Below are positions 43,126 to 52,040 of a DNA stretch of 64,000 bases, one piece after another. The notes under the pieces were generated by a model. It did no database searches. It had not been told where the DNA came from and saw only the letters and a list, made by a program, of their open reading frames with translations. Source of the DNA: Marinobacter sp. 1-4A. GTDB taxonomy: Bacteria; Pseudomonadota; Gammaproteobacteria; Pseudomonadales; Oleiphilaceae. Each line of letters starts with the position of its first letter. Positions within the stretch are counted from its first letter, which is position 1. Made by a program: the position numbers and the translations under genes. The stretch spans positions 1-64,000 of the forward strand of contig NZ_VCGY01000007.1 of the NCBI RefSeq assembly GCF_016597725.1, read 5' to 3'.

Positions 43126-43734
43126 ATGAACAAGGTTGTGCGAACAAACCTATTGCTTTTTTTAATGCCCGCTTGCCTGCTGTCCGCCCAGACTGCTTTG
43201 GCGCAGGAAACGCCACGGGAAGATAAGCACTACCTAGGCTTATTGGTAACCGCCTTCAACCACCGTACCATCGGTGAAGTCTCGAGCGAGCAGGCAACGG
43301 GGAGTGGCGGCGCGTTGGTAATAGGCAGCCATATCAACGACTTGTTTCACGCCGAGTTACGTCTGGGCGGTGGGTTCCGAGACGCAGAAGTACCCAACAG
43401 TGACCTTACCCTTGCGGTTGACTACTTTGCCAGTTGGTACATGGGCCTGCACTACCCTGTTACGGATTATGCCAATGTTTACGCTCAGGCGGGATTTTCC
43501 TTTATCCATGGCACCGGCGAGTTTACTGAAGAAGAAGGCGAAGGGCGTGCACAATTTCGGGATTTGGAAGGTGACTTCCCAGAGAGCAGTTTTAGCGTAA
43601 GCTGGGTGCTTGGTATGGATTTCGAAATTATGAACGACACCTACCTTGTACTTGAGGGCGGAAAACTGTTCGAAGATACCGGCACAGAAGCCAATACCTT
43701 CCAGTTTTCCACCGGTCTCAAATACGAATTTTAA
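43126..43734 (+). CDS. Outer-membrane beta-barrel protein
   Basis: The 202-residue protein has a signal peptide (NLLLFLMPACLLSAQTALAQ) and then alternating amphipathic strands (KHYLGLLVTAFNHRTIGEVS; ALVIGSHINDLFHAELRLGG; YFASWYMGLHYPV; NVYAQAGFSFIHGTGEF). It ends in ...FSTGLKYEF, the terminal aromatic recognised by the Bam complex. It resembles small eight-stranded OmpA/OmpW-like barrels. An acidic loop (EEEGEGRAQFRDLEGDF) may face outside. Function unknown. Confidence 0.82.
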   Translation: MNKVVRTNLLLFLMPACLLSAQTALAQETPREDKHYLGLLVTAFNHRTIGEVSSEQATGSGGALVIGSHINDLFHAELRLGGGFRDAEVPNSDLTLAVDYFASWYMGLHYPVTDYANVYAQAGFSFIHGTGEFTEEEGEGRAQFRDLEGDFPESSFSVSWVLGMDFEIMNDTYLVLEGGKLFEDTGTEANTFQFSTGLKYEF

Positions 43735-43753
43735 AAACCGAAGATAGATAACA

Positions 43754-45985
43754 CTATGCGTTTTTCCGGATATGCCAGCACCGGTGTATCCGCGAATTCC
43801 TCTGAAAGTCCTTGTCCAGAGTGCTAGAGCTCACTTCTTCAATCTCGAACTCTTCTGCTAAATCATCATCAAGCTTAAAGCGCCGGAAGTTGTTGGAAAA
43901 TATCAGCAAGCCATCTGAGCTCAGCCGAGTCATTGCCTGGCGGATCAACGTTGCGTGATCCTTCTGAACATCCAGAACGTTCGTCATTCTTGCTGAATTG
44001 GAGAAGGTTGGCGGATCCATGAAAATCAAATCATAAAGCTGGTCCGGTGTTGGTCTTGCGGCAAGCCAGGCTAGACAGTCTGTTTGCTCCACCTTGTGTT
44101 TACGAGGATCTGCACGGTTCAATGCCAGATTATCCTGAGCCCAACTCACATAGGTTTTCGATAAATCCAAACTTAAGGAGCGGCTAGCTCCGCCAGCGAT
44201 TGCATGAACTGTGGCTGCACCGGTGTAACAGAACAAGTTCAGAAAACGCTTACCCTGAGCGTTTTTCTGAATCCAGTAGCGCACAGGCCGGTGATCCAGA
44301 AAAAGACCGGTATCCAAATAATCCTTTAGGTTTACCTTCAGTGTGCAACCATGCTCCTTCACCTGAAAGAACTCACCACTGACATCCTGCTTCTCATATT
44401 GATTGGTCCCGGTTTGGCGCTGACGCTGCTTACAAACCATCCGCTCCCGCTCGATTCCAAGCGCCTCAGGGATAACAGCCAAGGCTTCAGCCAAGCGCTC
44501 CCGGGCAGAGCGCTCGTCAATGGATTTGGGAGCAACATACTCTTGTACATGCACCCACCCTTCATAGATATCGATAGCTAACGCATACTCCGGCATATCG
44601 GCATCGTAAAGGCGGTAGCAGCTAATCTGTTGCTTGCGCGCCCATTGCCCAATGGTCTTCATGTTTTTCTTTAAGCGATTGTGCAGCATGGCTGCCCGCT
44701 CTTCATTGGCAATTCGGGGCAGCACTTCGCCCGGTGCGGCAGGCTCTCGGGGCGTGCGGACGCTGGCTTCGTCGATTGTAAACAGCAGGAGTTGTGCGGG
44801 AAGCTTGCCGTTAAAAAGCTTGTATTGCTTAAAGCTGCGCAGGCCAATGGATTTGCCAAATTCAGGAGCACCGGTAAACACGCCCAAACGCCAACCTGAA
44901 GCCGCTTTTTTCACTGCATCACCAAGCGACTCATACAAGCCTGCAAGGGCTTTTCTGTCACTTAGGCGTTCGCCATAAGGAGGATTCACCAGAACCAGAC
45001 CGGTTTCTGCCCGGTCGTCTCCGAGTGAAAGCTCGTCAATCGATTGCGTCTGGAACTCAACCAGACCGTCAAGGCCTGCTCGCTGAGCGTTATTTCGCGC
45101 CGTGGAAATAACCCTGCTGTCTTCATCAAAGCCCAAAAACTTCGGTATTCTGCGCTGCTTACCCTCATAAGCCCGCTTTTCAGCATCCTGACGTAAGGCC
45201 AACCACACTTCCGGTTGGTGTCCCAGCCATTTTTCAAAACCAAACCGGTCCTGCCTGCGCCCAGGCGCAATATCCAATGCCATCATGGCAGCTTCGATAA
45301 CCAGAGTGCCGGAGCCGCACATTGGGTCAACAAAATCGCCACCGCCAGCGACTATGTCAGGCCAACCCGCGCGCATCAGCAACGCGGCAGCAAGGTTTTC
45401 TTTGAGAGGTGCTAGGCCTTGCTCTGTGCGGTAACCGCGCTGGTGCAAGCTGTGCCCACTAATATCAATACCCAGCGCAAGACGACCGCGGTGCAAACGG
45501 GCGGAAACGGTTACGTCAGGGGTTTTTGCCTCAACCGCTGGGCGTTTTCCACCCCCTGCGGTGAAACGATCCACAATGCCGTCTTTTACTCGCTGAGCAC
45601 CAAATTGGGTGTTACGTATGGCCTCGTTTTCACCAATAAAATTAACGCGGAACGTTCCATCCACCGGGATGTGCTGCTGCCAGTCAAGATGAACCACACC
45701 ATCGTAAAGCTCATCAGCGCTGGTAGCGGCCACTTCATCCACATGTAAGATCACGCGGTTAGCCAAACGCGACCAGAGACAAGCGCGATAACCGGCTTTC
45801 AGAGTGCCCTCCACCCAAGCGCCCGCAGGTGCATTTCTCACCAAGCCAAGACCAAAGGTGCTGAGCTCGTCCGCCAGAAGATATTCAACGCCCTTCGGGC
45901 AGGTTACAAAAAAGACAGATTTGGACAAGTTCAACTCCAAGTTCTTTTGCGAATCGCGGTAAGTCTCGGGAATCGCAGCGTTCAT
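43754..45985 (-). CDS. rlmKL: Bifunctional 23S rRNA methyltransferase RlmKL
   Basis: The 743-residue protein has an N-terminal THUMP domain (FFVTCPKGVEYLLADELSTF) and a first methyltransferase (RlmL: FVDPMCGSGTLVIEAAMMAL, then VLVNPPYGERL). A second methyltransferase forms the C-terminus (RlmK: RFLNLFCYTGAATVHAIAGG, then DLIFMDPPTFSNSARM). The fusion methylates G2069 (m7G) and G2445 (m2G) in E. coli numbering. Length fits the family (~700-750). Its stop is close to the convergent outer-membrane protein gene. Confidence 0.95.
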   Translation of the reverse strand: MNAAIPETYRDSQKNLELNLSKSVFFVTCPKGVEYLLADELSTFGLGLVRNAPAGAWVEGTLKAGYRACLWSRLANRVILHVDEVAATSADELYDGVVHLDWQQHIPVDGTFRVNFIGENEAIRNTQFGAQRVKDGIVDRFTAGGGKRPAVEAKTPDVTVSARLHRGRLALGIDISGHSLHQRGYRTEQGLAPLKENLAAALLMRAGWPDIVAGGGDFVDPMCGSGTLVIEAAMMALDIAPGRRQDRFGFEKWLGHQPEVWLALRQDAEKRAYEGKQRRIPKFLGFDEDSRVISTARNNAQRAGLDGLVEFQTQSIDELSLGDDRAETGLVLVNPPYGERLSDRKALAGLYESLGDAVKKAASGWRLGVFTGAPEFGKSIGLRSFKQYKLFNGKLPAQLLLFTIDEASVRTPREPAAPGEVLPRIANEERAAMLHNRLKKNMKTIGQWARKQQISCYRLYDADMPEYALAIDIYEGWVHVQEYVAPKSIDERSARERLAEALAVIPEALGIERERMVCKQRQRQTGTNQYEKQDVSGEFFQVKEHGCTLKVNLKDYLDTGLFLDHRPVRYWIQKNAQGKRFLNLFCYTGAATVHAIAGGASRSLSLDLSKTYVSWAQDNLALNRADPRKHKVEQTDCLAWLAARPTPDQLYDLIFMDPPTFSNSARMTNVLDVQKDHATLIRQAMTRLSSDGLLIFSNNFRRFKLDDDLAEEFEIEEVSSSTLDKDFQRNSRIHRCWHIRKNA

Positions 45986-46247
45986 AGGTTTTGAATAATT
46001 TTTTTAATTCACTTTTGATCTATTAAAGCTGACATATAGACCAAAACGATTGTGTACTTCTGCTCAAGGTTACGTTTACCTTGTAAGTGACGCGTCGTTC
46101 GGGAAGGGTAACTCCCTTTCGTTAACAGGATCCTGACTGCTCTGGCTAGAGCTGGCAATAGTGGGTTATCCCTGAGAGGGTTCCACATGCCAAAGCCACT
46201 GCAGTAGTGTACACGCTTGTTCTGTTAATCCATTAGTGAGGAACGGC

Positions 46248-46460
46248 ATGAAAAGACAGAAAAGAGATATGCATGCTCGCGCATTCAAACGGGGCTACCT
46301 CGCCGGTGTATCCGGTAAATCCAAAGACAGCTGCCCACTTGAGCAAGCAGAGGCTCGTCAAGAGTGGTTAAGCGGCTGGCGTGAAGGCCGCACAGATCAA
46401 TGGGAAGGCATGACCGGCGTCTCCGGTATTCATAAACTGGCAAACGTCACCACAGCGTGA
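46248..46460 (+). CDS. rmf: Ribosome modulation factor RMF
   Basis: ATG 46248 follows GTGAGGAAC and gives 70 residues. KRQKRDMHARAFKRGYLAGV, SKDSCPLEQAEARQEWLSGW and REGRTDQWEGMTGVSGIHKL are the near-invariant RMF sequence. RMF binds the 30S subunit in stationary phase and dimerises ribosomes into inactive 100S particles. The 260-base upstream region (45986-46247) is AT-rich and holds no other gene, consistent with a regulated promoter. Hairpins follow the gene. Confidence 0.97.
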   Translation: MKRQKRDMHARAFKRGYLAGVSGKSKDSCPLEQAEARQEWLSGWREGRTDQWEGMTGVSGIHKLANVTTA

Positions 46461-46533
46461 TGTTTATTGTAACCCCGACATCTTAATCTGATCTTTTGTC
46501 ACACAATTTGACGCAGTGTTCAGAATAACCAAT

Positions 46534-46611
46534 ACGGGGCCTCCCGCCCCGTCTCATGCGCTGATGAGCGCAACGGGGTTAACTCCCCGTGAGGGCCCGC
46601 CTAGCGGGCCC
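46534..46611. terminator. Cluster of four hairpins between rmf and pyrD
   Basis: Four stems occur in 78 bases: ACGGGGC/GCCCCGT (46534-46552), TGCGCT/AGCGCA (46557-46572), ACGGGG/CCCCGT (46573-46590) and GGGCCCGC/GCGGGCCC (46593-46611). The last is followed by TTCTTTGTTT, an intrinsic-terminator form for rmf. Hairpins 1 and 3 share stem sequence and could exchange partners. The genes rmf and pyrD converge here. Confidence 0.75.
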
Positions 46612-46635
46612 TTCTTTGTTTCTGCACCTGCAAAA

Positions 46636-47655
46636 CTATCCTTGCGTTCGAATGGTCTCAACAGCCTCGCCGATCAATGTTGGCCCGCGATATATAAAAC
46701 CGGTATAGAGCTGAACCAACTTTGCACCAGCGCGGATTTTTTCAGCCGCACTCTCACCATCGGTAATACCACCCACTCCAATGATTGGAAGGTCATCGCC
46801 AAGCTCTGCATACAACCCTTGGATGACCCGCAGAGATGCCTCACGAACTGGAGCTCCGCTAAGCCCGCCAGCCTCAGCAGCATGGACATGCCCGACAACC
46901 GCGTCGCGGCTGATGGTGGTATTTGTGGCTATAACGCCATCTATTCCAGCCTCCTTTAAAGCCGAGGCAACAAACCGAATACCCTCATCGTCCATGTCCG
47001 GCGCGATTTTAACAGCAACAGGCACGTAGCGCCCCAAATGCGACTCACACTTACGTTGTTCATCCTTGATGGCATGAAGAAGCCCCTTAAGTGAATCGCC
47101 AAACTGCAGATCTCGCAAACCCGGTGTGTTCGGCGAAGACACATTCACCGTAATATAGTCAGCACGATCGTAAACCGCTGCAATGCCTTTGCGGTAATCA
47201 GATTCAGACTCGTCGTTTGGCGTATCTTTGTTCTTGCCAACATTGATGCCAAGAATGCCGCGATAACTACGCTTATCGACCCGCTCCAGCATGTGCGCCA
47301 GACCTTCATTATTGAAGCCCATGCGGTTAATGATGGCCTGATGCTCCGGCAATCGGAACATGCGCGGCTTGGGGTTGCCTGGCTGTGGAAGCGGTGTAAC
47401 GGTCCCAACTTCGATAAATCCAAATCCTAGCGCGCCCAAAGCATCCACATGATCTGCGTTTTTATCCAGCCCTGCTGCGAGCCCCACTGGATTGGGGAAA
47501 TCCAGCCCCATCACATTGACGGGTAACGCCTCTGTTTTCGGTGAAAAAGCACCCAATACGCGCAAGCGGTGCGCTAAATCCAAACCGTTTAATGCAACGG
47601 CATGGGCCTGTTCAGGTGGTAACCGAAAAAGCAGATTGCGGATAACGCCGTACAT
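46636..47655 (-). CDS. pyrD: Quinone-dependent dihydroorotate dehydrogenase
   Basis: ATG 47655 follows GGAGGAG; the ORF extension to 47751 has no support. The 339-residue class 2 enzyme starts with a membrane-associating helix (MYGVIRNLLFRLPPEQAHAV). It shows NPVGLAAGLDKNADHVDALG, GILGINVGKNKDTPNDE, ITVNVSSPNTPGLRDLQ with the catalytic Ser, and IIGVGGITDGESAAEKIRAG for FMN phosphate. It oxidises dihydroorotate to orotate in pyrimidine synthesis, passing electrons to quinone. pyrF lies 10 kb away in the window. Confidence 0.96.
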   Translation of the reverse strand: MYGVIRNLLFRLPPEQAHAVALNGLDLAHRLRVLGAFSPKTEALPVNVMGLDFPNPVGLAAGLDKNADHVDALGALGFGFIEVGTVTPLPQPGNPKPRMFRLPEHQAIINRMGFNNEGLAHMLERVDKRSYRGILGINVGKNKDTPNDESESDYRKGIAAVYDRADYITVNVSSPNTPGLRDLQFGDSLKGLLHAIKDEQRKCESHLGRYVPVAVKIAPDMDDEGIRFVASALKEAGIDGVIATNTTISRDAVVGHVHAAEAGGLSGAPVREASLRVIQGLYAELGDDLPIIGVGGITDGESAAEKIRAGAKLVQLYTGFIYRGPTLIGEAVETIRTQG

Positions 47656-48007
47656 CTGAAAACTCCTCCAAAAATCGTGAGCGCGAGTATACCGGAAGTT
47701 TTCCACAGCGACCAGGTAACATAAAATAACAGAGCTAAACATCTGTATCATTTAGCTCTCAGGAGCTTTTCCACGGAATCTGTGGATAACCCTGTTGAAA
47801 ATTACGGGGGAACCTTGCCAACCCCTTGTGATCTGCGCCAATCTACGAATTGATCATTTTTTGATCAGTTTATTTATTGTTTATTTTCAACAAGTTATTT
47901 AATTTTTGCATTAAACGAAAGAAATCCTGAACAAACTGTCATTCAGGATCGTTACTGCTATGATGTGCATAAATCAAGCAGTCATTCGGAAAAATCTGGA
48001 GTTTTTA
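47656..48007. other. AT-rich intergenic block with DnaA-box-like motifs
   Basis: TTTTCCACA (47699-47707), TTTTCCACG (47767-47775) and a perfect consensus box TGTGGATAA (47781-47789, reading TTATCCACA on the minus strand) lie within 90 bases. The inverted pair TGATCA-TTTTT-TGATCA (47851-47867) comes next, followed by an extremely AT-rich stretch to about 47920. ATCCTGA/TCAGGAT (47924-47949) forms a hairpin before the CDF gene. No gene is seen. It serves at least as the divergent promoter region of pyrD and the CDF gene. Confidence 0.5.
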
Positions 48008-49168
48008 ATGCAACAGCCCGACTCACCGGCCCAACGCCACCGGGAAAATCTAGCGGGGGAAATGCAAGCGGCCTCACGGGTTACTGTTATAGGGATGATT
48101 CTTGATGCCTTTCTTGGATTCATCAAAGTCATCGGAGGAGCGCTGTTTCATTCTCAGGCCCTTCTGGTCGACGGCATCCACTCTTTCACTGATGTAGCCT
48201 CAGACCTTGTTGTGCTCGGCGTTATGAAACTCTCCCGACAGGAGCCGGACGACTGCCACCCTTATGGCCACCAGCGCATAGAGACCTTTGGCACACTTGT
48301 GCTCGGCAGCATTCTGATTGCAGTAGGTGCTGCTCTGGCTTGGGAAAACATTCTCAGGCTAATAGATGGTACCGCCGACAACCTTCCCGAGTGGCCCGTG
48401 CTCGTGGCCGCGGCCGTATCTGTTTTAGGGAAGGAGTGGATTTACCGCTACACCCGGCATGTTGGCGAGGCCATACGCTCAGACCTGATTATTGCCAATG
48501 CTTGGCACAGCCGCACTGATGCGTTTTCTTCATTGGTGGTTCTGGTTTCAACAATTGGCGCCATGCTTGGCGTAGTGTGGCTGGATATAGTTGCTGCCGT
48601 GGTAATCGCACTCATCATTATCCACATCGGATGGAAGTTCACCTGGGACAGTGTTCAGGAACTGATAGATACGGGTTTGTCTCCAGAAGACACAGAAATG
48701 CTGAAGGACATAGCCCGCAGCACCGATGGTGTTCTCAACGTACACGAGCTTCGTAGCCGCCGCATGGGCCAAGATATTCTGTTGGATATCCATCTGGTGG
48801 TGCGACCGGAAATCAGTGTGTCTGAAGGGCATCAAATCGGCATGCAAGTGGTTACCGGCATGCGTAATTCTCTGGATAACATTCTTGATATCAACTTCCA
48901 TATCGATGCCGAAAACGATGAGGACCCGAACCCAACAACCGAGAAGCTGCCCTCGCGAGCAGAAGTCGGGGAAATTATTTCGGAACATTTGGGAGACATT
49001 CCCCAACGCAGCCGCCTGAGGCTTCACTACCTCAGAAACAAACTGCACCTAGAGATCTTCCTCGACGAACCAGACCCAGAAGGCGTATTCACGCTAGAAA
49101 ACGCCCGGCACCAACTTGAGGGCTATCCATGGTTTGGCAGCGTAAGAATCTGGGTAGCCGGTCCCTGA
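48008..49168 (+). CDS. Cation diffusion facilitator (CDF) transporter
   Basis: ATG 48008 follows GGAG; the longer ORF from 47960 would overlap the hairpin. The 386-residue protein has about six membrane segments. The metal-site motifs are HSQALLVDGIHSFTDVASD on helix 2 and NAWHSRTDAFSSLVVLV on helix 5, with CHPYGHQRIET between, as in zinc/iron/manganese exporters. The cytosolic C-terminus (LDIHLVVRPEISVSEGHQIG) is the regulatory domain. An additional ~90 C-terminal residues extend beyond the usual ~300, a CDF variant found in several marine gammaproteobacteria. Confidence 0.92.
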   Translation: MQQPDSPAQRHRENLAGEMQAASRVTVIGMILDAFLGFIKVIGGALFHSQALLVDGIHSFTDVASDLVVLGVMKLSRQEPDDCHPYGHQRIETFGTLVLGSILIAVGAALAWENILRLIDGTADNLPEWPVLVAAAVSVLGKEWIYRYTRHVGEAIRSDLIIANAWHSRTDAFSSLVVLVSTIGAMLGVVWLDIVAAVVIALIIIHIGWKFTWDSVQELIDTGLSPEDTEMLKDIARSTDGVLNVHELRSRRMGQDILLDIHLVVRPEISVSEGHQIGMQVVTGMRNSLDNILDINFHIDAENDEDPNPTTEKLPSRAEVGEIISEHLGDIPQRSRLRLHYLRNKLHLEIFLDEPDPEGVFTLENARHQLEGYPWFGSVRIWVAGP

Positions 49169-49195
49169 GCCGGTTACCCTCTTTGTGATTGGCTA

Positions 49196-50695
49196 CTAAC
49201 GCCTGCGGTTTTCCTCCATTCTGGACAGAAACTCCTGCATGATCAGTGTGTAGAGTTCACCGCCAAGAAAGCGGTCTTCCACGCCCGCGTCAATGCTCGG
49301 GTTGTCGTTCACCTCTATCACCGCAACCCGGTTGCCAGACTGTTTGATATCAACGCCATAAAGCCCGTTACCAATCAGCCGCGTGGAATTCAATGCCGCC
49401 TGTATTACGTTTCTCGGCACTTCGTAAGTGGGCATGGTTTCAAAGCCGCCGCTCTCGCTCTCTGACTCGCCATGTTGATAGATCTGCCAATGGCCTTTAA
49501 CCATCATGTACTTACACGCATAGATAGCCCGACCGCCCAACACTCCGATACGCCAGTCGTAGTCGGTGTACAAATACTCTTGGGCCAACACCAGCGCCGA
49601 TTGCCGGAACAGGTCTTTTAACCCCGCTCGCAAAGATGCTTCATCTTCAGCCTTAGTCACACCCCGGGAGAAGGCGCCGTCTGGTATTTTGATAACGGCC
49701 GGAAAGCCCAGTTCCTGAATCACCTGCTCCACTGCATCTTTCTGGTCTTTCGAAAGGATCAGCGTTTTGGGTGTGGGTATCTTGTTGTTTTTCAAAAGGT
49801 CAGCCAGAAAAACCTTATTTGTACATTTTAGGATGGACACAGGATCATCGATCACTACCAAACCTTCTGCCGCCGCTTTACGGGCAAAGCGATAGGTGTG
49901 ATGGTCTATGGCCGTGGTTTCACGAATAAACAGGCCGTCGTACTCCGGCAAGCGCATGTAATCCCGGCGCGTAATCTGCTCCACATTGATACCCAGTTTG
50001 CGCCCGGCTTTTTCAAACTTCTTTAATGCCACGGCATCGCTGGGAGGCATTTCTTCATCTGGGTTAACTAGAATCGCCAAGTCATAGCGGTAACGGCGAC
50101 GTGTTCTGGGCTTGCGCCACACCATGCTGCTGAAGCGATCCAAAGCGGACGCAAATACATCTTGCTCGGATTCATCCAGATCCGCAGGTGCAGCAGGCTT
50201 CATGGATTCAATTTGCCAGGCTTTGCGGCGCCGAAATACAACTTCCAGAATTGGGCTCGGGAACCGCTCAAACAAGGCCCGCGCCACCGGCTTGAGTTCC
50301 GGGTGCTCGGTCTGCCCAAAATAGGTACGAATGCGAACCTCATGAGTAGCGTTGCGCTCATCGCTGGCCGGATCAATAGCCGAGCCTGCCGCCTCCAACC
50401 AATTGATTACGCTAGCATCCAATTCCTCCAACTCAAGAGAAAACAGTCCTTTCCGGCTCAGGTCGTTCAGCGTCATCACGGACGGCACCACATGATGTCC
50501 ACGGGCTTCGGCCAACAGGGAACAGTAGTACCCACGGCTGAGGTATTTGGCGCTCTGGCATAGGTTGATCACACGCACACGACTGGTCGGTGATGCGGAA
50601 AATTGAAGGTACTGATCGAACGTTAGTACGTCCTCACTGGGGTAATACGGAGCCCAGTCTTTGGTGCGGTCTACAACGATAAGCAAACGAGACAT
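49196..50695 (-). CDS. RimK-like ATP-grasp ligase with N-terminal RLAN domain
   Basis: ATG 50695 follows GGAGGAGCG; the ORF extension is rejected. The N-terminal ~190 residues (LLIVVDRTKDWAPYYPSEDV; INLCQSAKYLSRGYYCSLLA) form the RimK-like ATP-grasp N-terminal (RLAN) domain. The ATP-grasp core is C-terminal: CTNKVFLADLLKNNKIPTPK, FPAVIKIPDGAFSRGVTK, LVLAQEYLYTDYDWRIGVLG, and VAVIEVNDNPSIDAGVED with metal-binding Glu-Asn. Such enzymes ligate an amino acid or amine to a carboxylate using ATP. The divergent GNAT-C39 gene is a known partner in predicted peptide-modification neighbourhoods. Target unknown. Confidence 0.88.
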   Translation of the reverse strand: MSRLLIVVDRTKDWAPYYPSEDVLTFDQYLQFSASPTSRVRVINLCQSAKYLSRGYYCSLLAEARGHHVVPSVMTLNDLSRKGLFSLELEELDASVINWLEAAGSAIDPASDERNATHEVRIRTYFGQTEHPELKPVARALFERFPSPILEVVFRRRKAWQIESMKPAAPADLDESEQDVFASALDRFSSMVWRKPRTRRRYRYDLAILVNPDEEMPPSDAVALKKFEKAGRKLGINVEQITRRDYMRLPEYDGLFIRETTAIDHHTYRFARKAAAEGLVVIDDPVSILKCTNKVFLADLLKNNKIPTPKTLILSKDQKDAVEQVIQELGFPAVIKIPDGAFSRGVTKAEDEASLRAGLKDLFRQSALVLAQEYLYTDYDWRIGVLGGRAIYACKYMMVKGHWQIYQHGESESESGGFETMPTYEVPRNVIQAALNSTRLIGNGLYGVDIKQSGNRVAVIEVNDNPSIDAGVEDRFLGGELYTLIMQEFLSRMEENRRR

Positions 50696-50772
50696 TAAAG
50701 GCGCTCCTCCCCGGAGATAATTGCCTACAAAACTTGCAGCACAATACGCCGCTGCGGGCGTTGGAACAATCG

Positions 50773-50800
50773 ACTCATAATGAGTGCTTTTACTCATAAT
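50773..50800. promoter_or_regulatory. Repeated ACTCATAAT motif between divergent ligase and GNAT-C39 genes
   Basis: ACTCATAAT occurs at 50773-50781 and 50792-50800, 19 bases apart (about two helical turns). The first copy is part of the inverted repeat ACTCA-TAA-TGAGT (50773-50785). It lies in the shared promoter region. It could bind a dimeric regulator, but no regulator gene is near. Confidence 0.35.
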
Positions 50801-50897
50801 AAGCGTATTTTCCAATTCCTTACTCTCTATCATAATAGCCGCATACGGGAAGCCCACCAGCATGCCCCATGCCTATATTTTTAAGGCCGCTTTACAC

Positions 50898-52022
50898 ATG
50901 TCCGACCTGCAACTCCGACAAGCCACCAGCGCTGACCTAAATGCACTTTTACAATTAGAGCACCGCTGTTTTACAGAAGATCGTCTGTCTCGCCGAAGCT
51001 TTCGACGTTTTCTGGATATGCCACGGGACAGGTTGATTGTGGCCGAGTCAAAAAATGACGGGGTCGGCGAGCTATTAGGCTATTGCTTGGTGCTTATGAG
51101 CGCAGCAACCCGAATGGCCAGAATCTATTCCATTGCTGTCCTGCCGACAGCACGTGGCCAAGGCATTGGTGAACAGTTGGTAAAAACCGCTGAACGGGAG
51201 GCCGCAGAAGCCGACCGTATTTTAATGCGACTGGAAGTTCGGGAAGACAACAGCCGCGCTATCGCGCTCTATAAACGCTTGGGCTATCGCCAGTTTGGTA
51301 CTTACCGGGATTATTACGAAGACCACGGCACTGCCTTGCGCTTTGAACGCCGCATCCTGTTTTATGAGCCGACACGGGAATTCCTGCCCGTACCCTACTA
51401 CCCTCAAACCACCGACTTCTCCTGCGGTCCGGCCGCGCTGATTATGGCCATGGCGGCACTTGATGAGCAGCAACCGCTCACCACTCTGGAGGAACTAAGA
51501 ATTTGGCGCGAGGCGACGACTATTTTCATGCTGGCAGGCCACGGCGGCTGCGGCCCCCACGGCCTTGCGCTCTCGGCATGGAAGCGCGGCTTTAACGCCA
51601 GTGCGTGGATAAGCGCTGAAGGCCCTTTATTTCGGGATACTGTGCGCAACGACGACAAAAAGCGCGTTCTGGAGCTAGTGCACGAGGGCTTTTTACACGA
51701 CATCGGCCAGACAGATATCCAGCTACACCATGACCCGCTAACATTGGACGCAATGGAGCAGGCTCTGCTAGCAGGCCAGATACCGGTGATTTTGATTAGC
51801 ACTTGGCAACTGAACCGAAGCCGTGTTCCCCACTGGGTTACCGTTTGCGCAATAGACGATCAGTTTGTGTATCTGCACGATCCCGAAATCGATGTAGAAG
51901 ACGGCGAAACGGTTGCAGACAAACAGTATTTACCAGTGGATAAGCGCGTGTTTAGCCAAATTTCCCGATATGGCCGCAATCAACCGCTTCAGGCCGCCGT
52001 GATTGTTGGCCCGAAGCGCTGA
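50898..52022 (+). CDS. GNAT acetyltransferase fused to C39-like peptidase
   Basis: From ATG 50898 the 374-residue protein has a GNAT domain in residues 1-145 (LRQATSADLNALLQLEHRCF; RIYSIAVLPTARGQGIGEQL; VREDNSRAIALYKRLGYRQF). A papain/C39-like domain follows from about residue 155 (PVPYYPQTTDFSCGPAALIM with nucleophile Cys; RSRVPHWVTVCAIDDQFVYL with catalytic His and HDPE). The fusion, divergently paired with an RLAN ATP-grasp ligase, is a conserved combination described by comparative genomics as a candidate peptide synthesis/processing system. Its product is unknown to me. Confidence 0.88.
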   Translation: MSDLQLRQATSADLNALLQLEHRCFTEDRLSRRSFRRFLDMPRDRLIVAESKNDGVGELLGYCLVLMSAATRMARIYSIAVLPTARGQGIGEQLVKTAEREAAEADRILMRLEVREDNSRAIALYKRLGYRQFGTYRDYYEDHGTALRFERRILFYEPTREFLPVPYYPQTTDFSCGPAALIMAMAALDEQQPLTTLEELRIWREATTIFMLAGHGGCGPHGLALSAWKRGFNASAWISAEGPLFRDTVRNDDKKRVLELVHEGFLHDIGQTDIQLHHDPLTLDAMEQALLAGQIPVILISTWQLNRSRVPHWVTVCAIDDQFVYLHDPEIDVEDGETVADKQYLPVDKRVFSQISRYGRNQPLQAAVIVGPKR

Positions 52023-52040
52023 AAACATGTTACGCACAAC

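Noticed and set aside
47656..48007. Chromosomal oriC
   Set aside because: DnaA-like boxes exist but no dnaA, dnaN, gidA or rpmH nearby; kept only as an origin-like curiosity.
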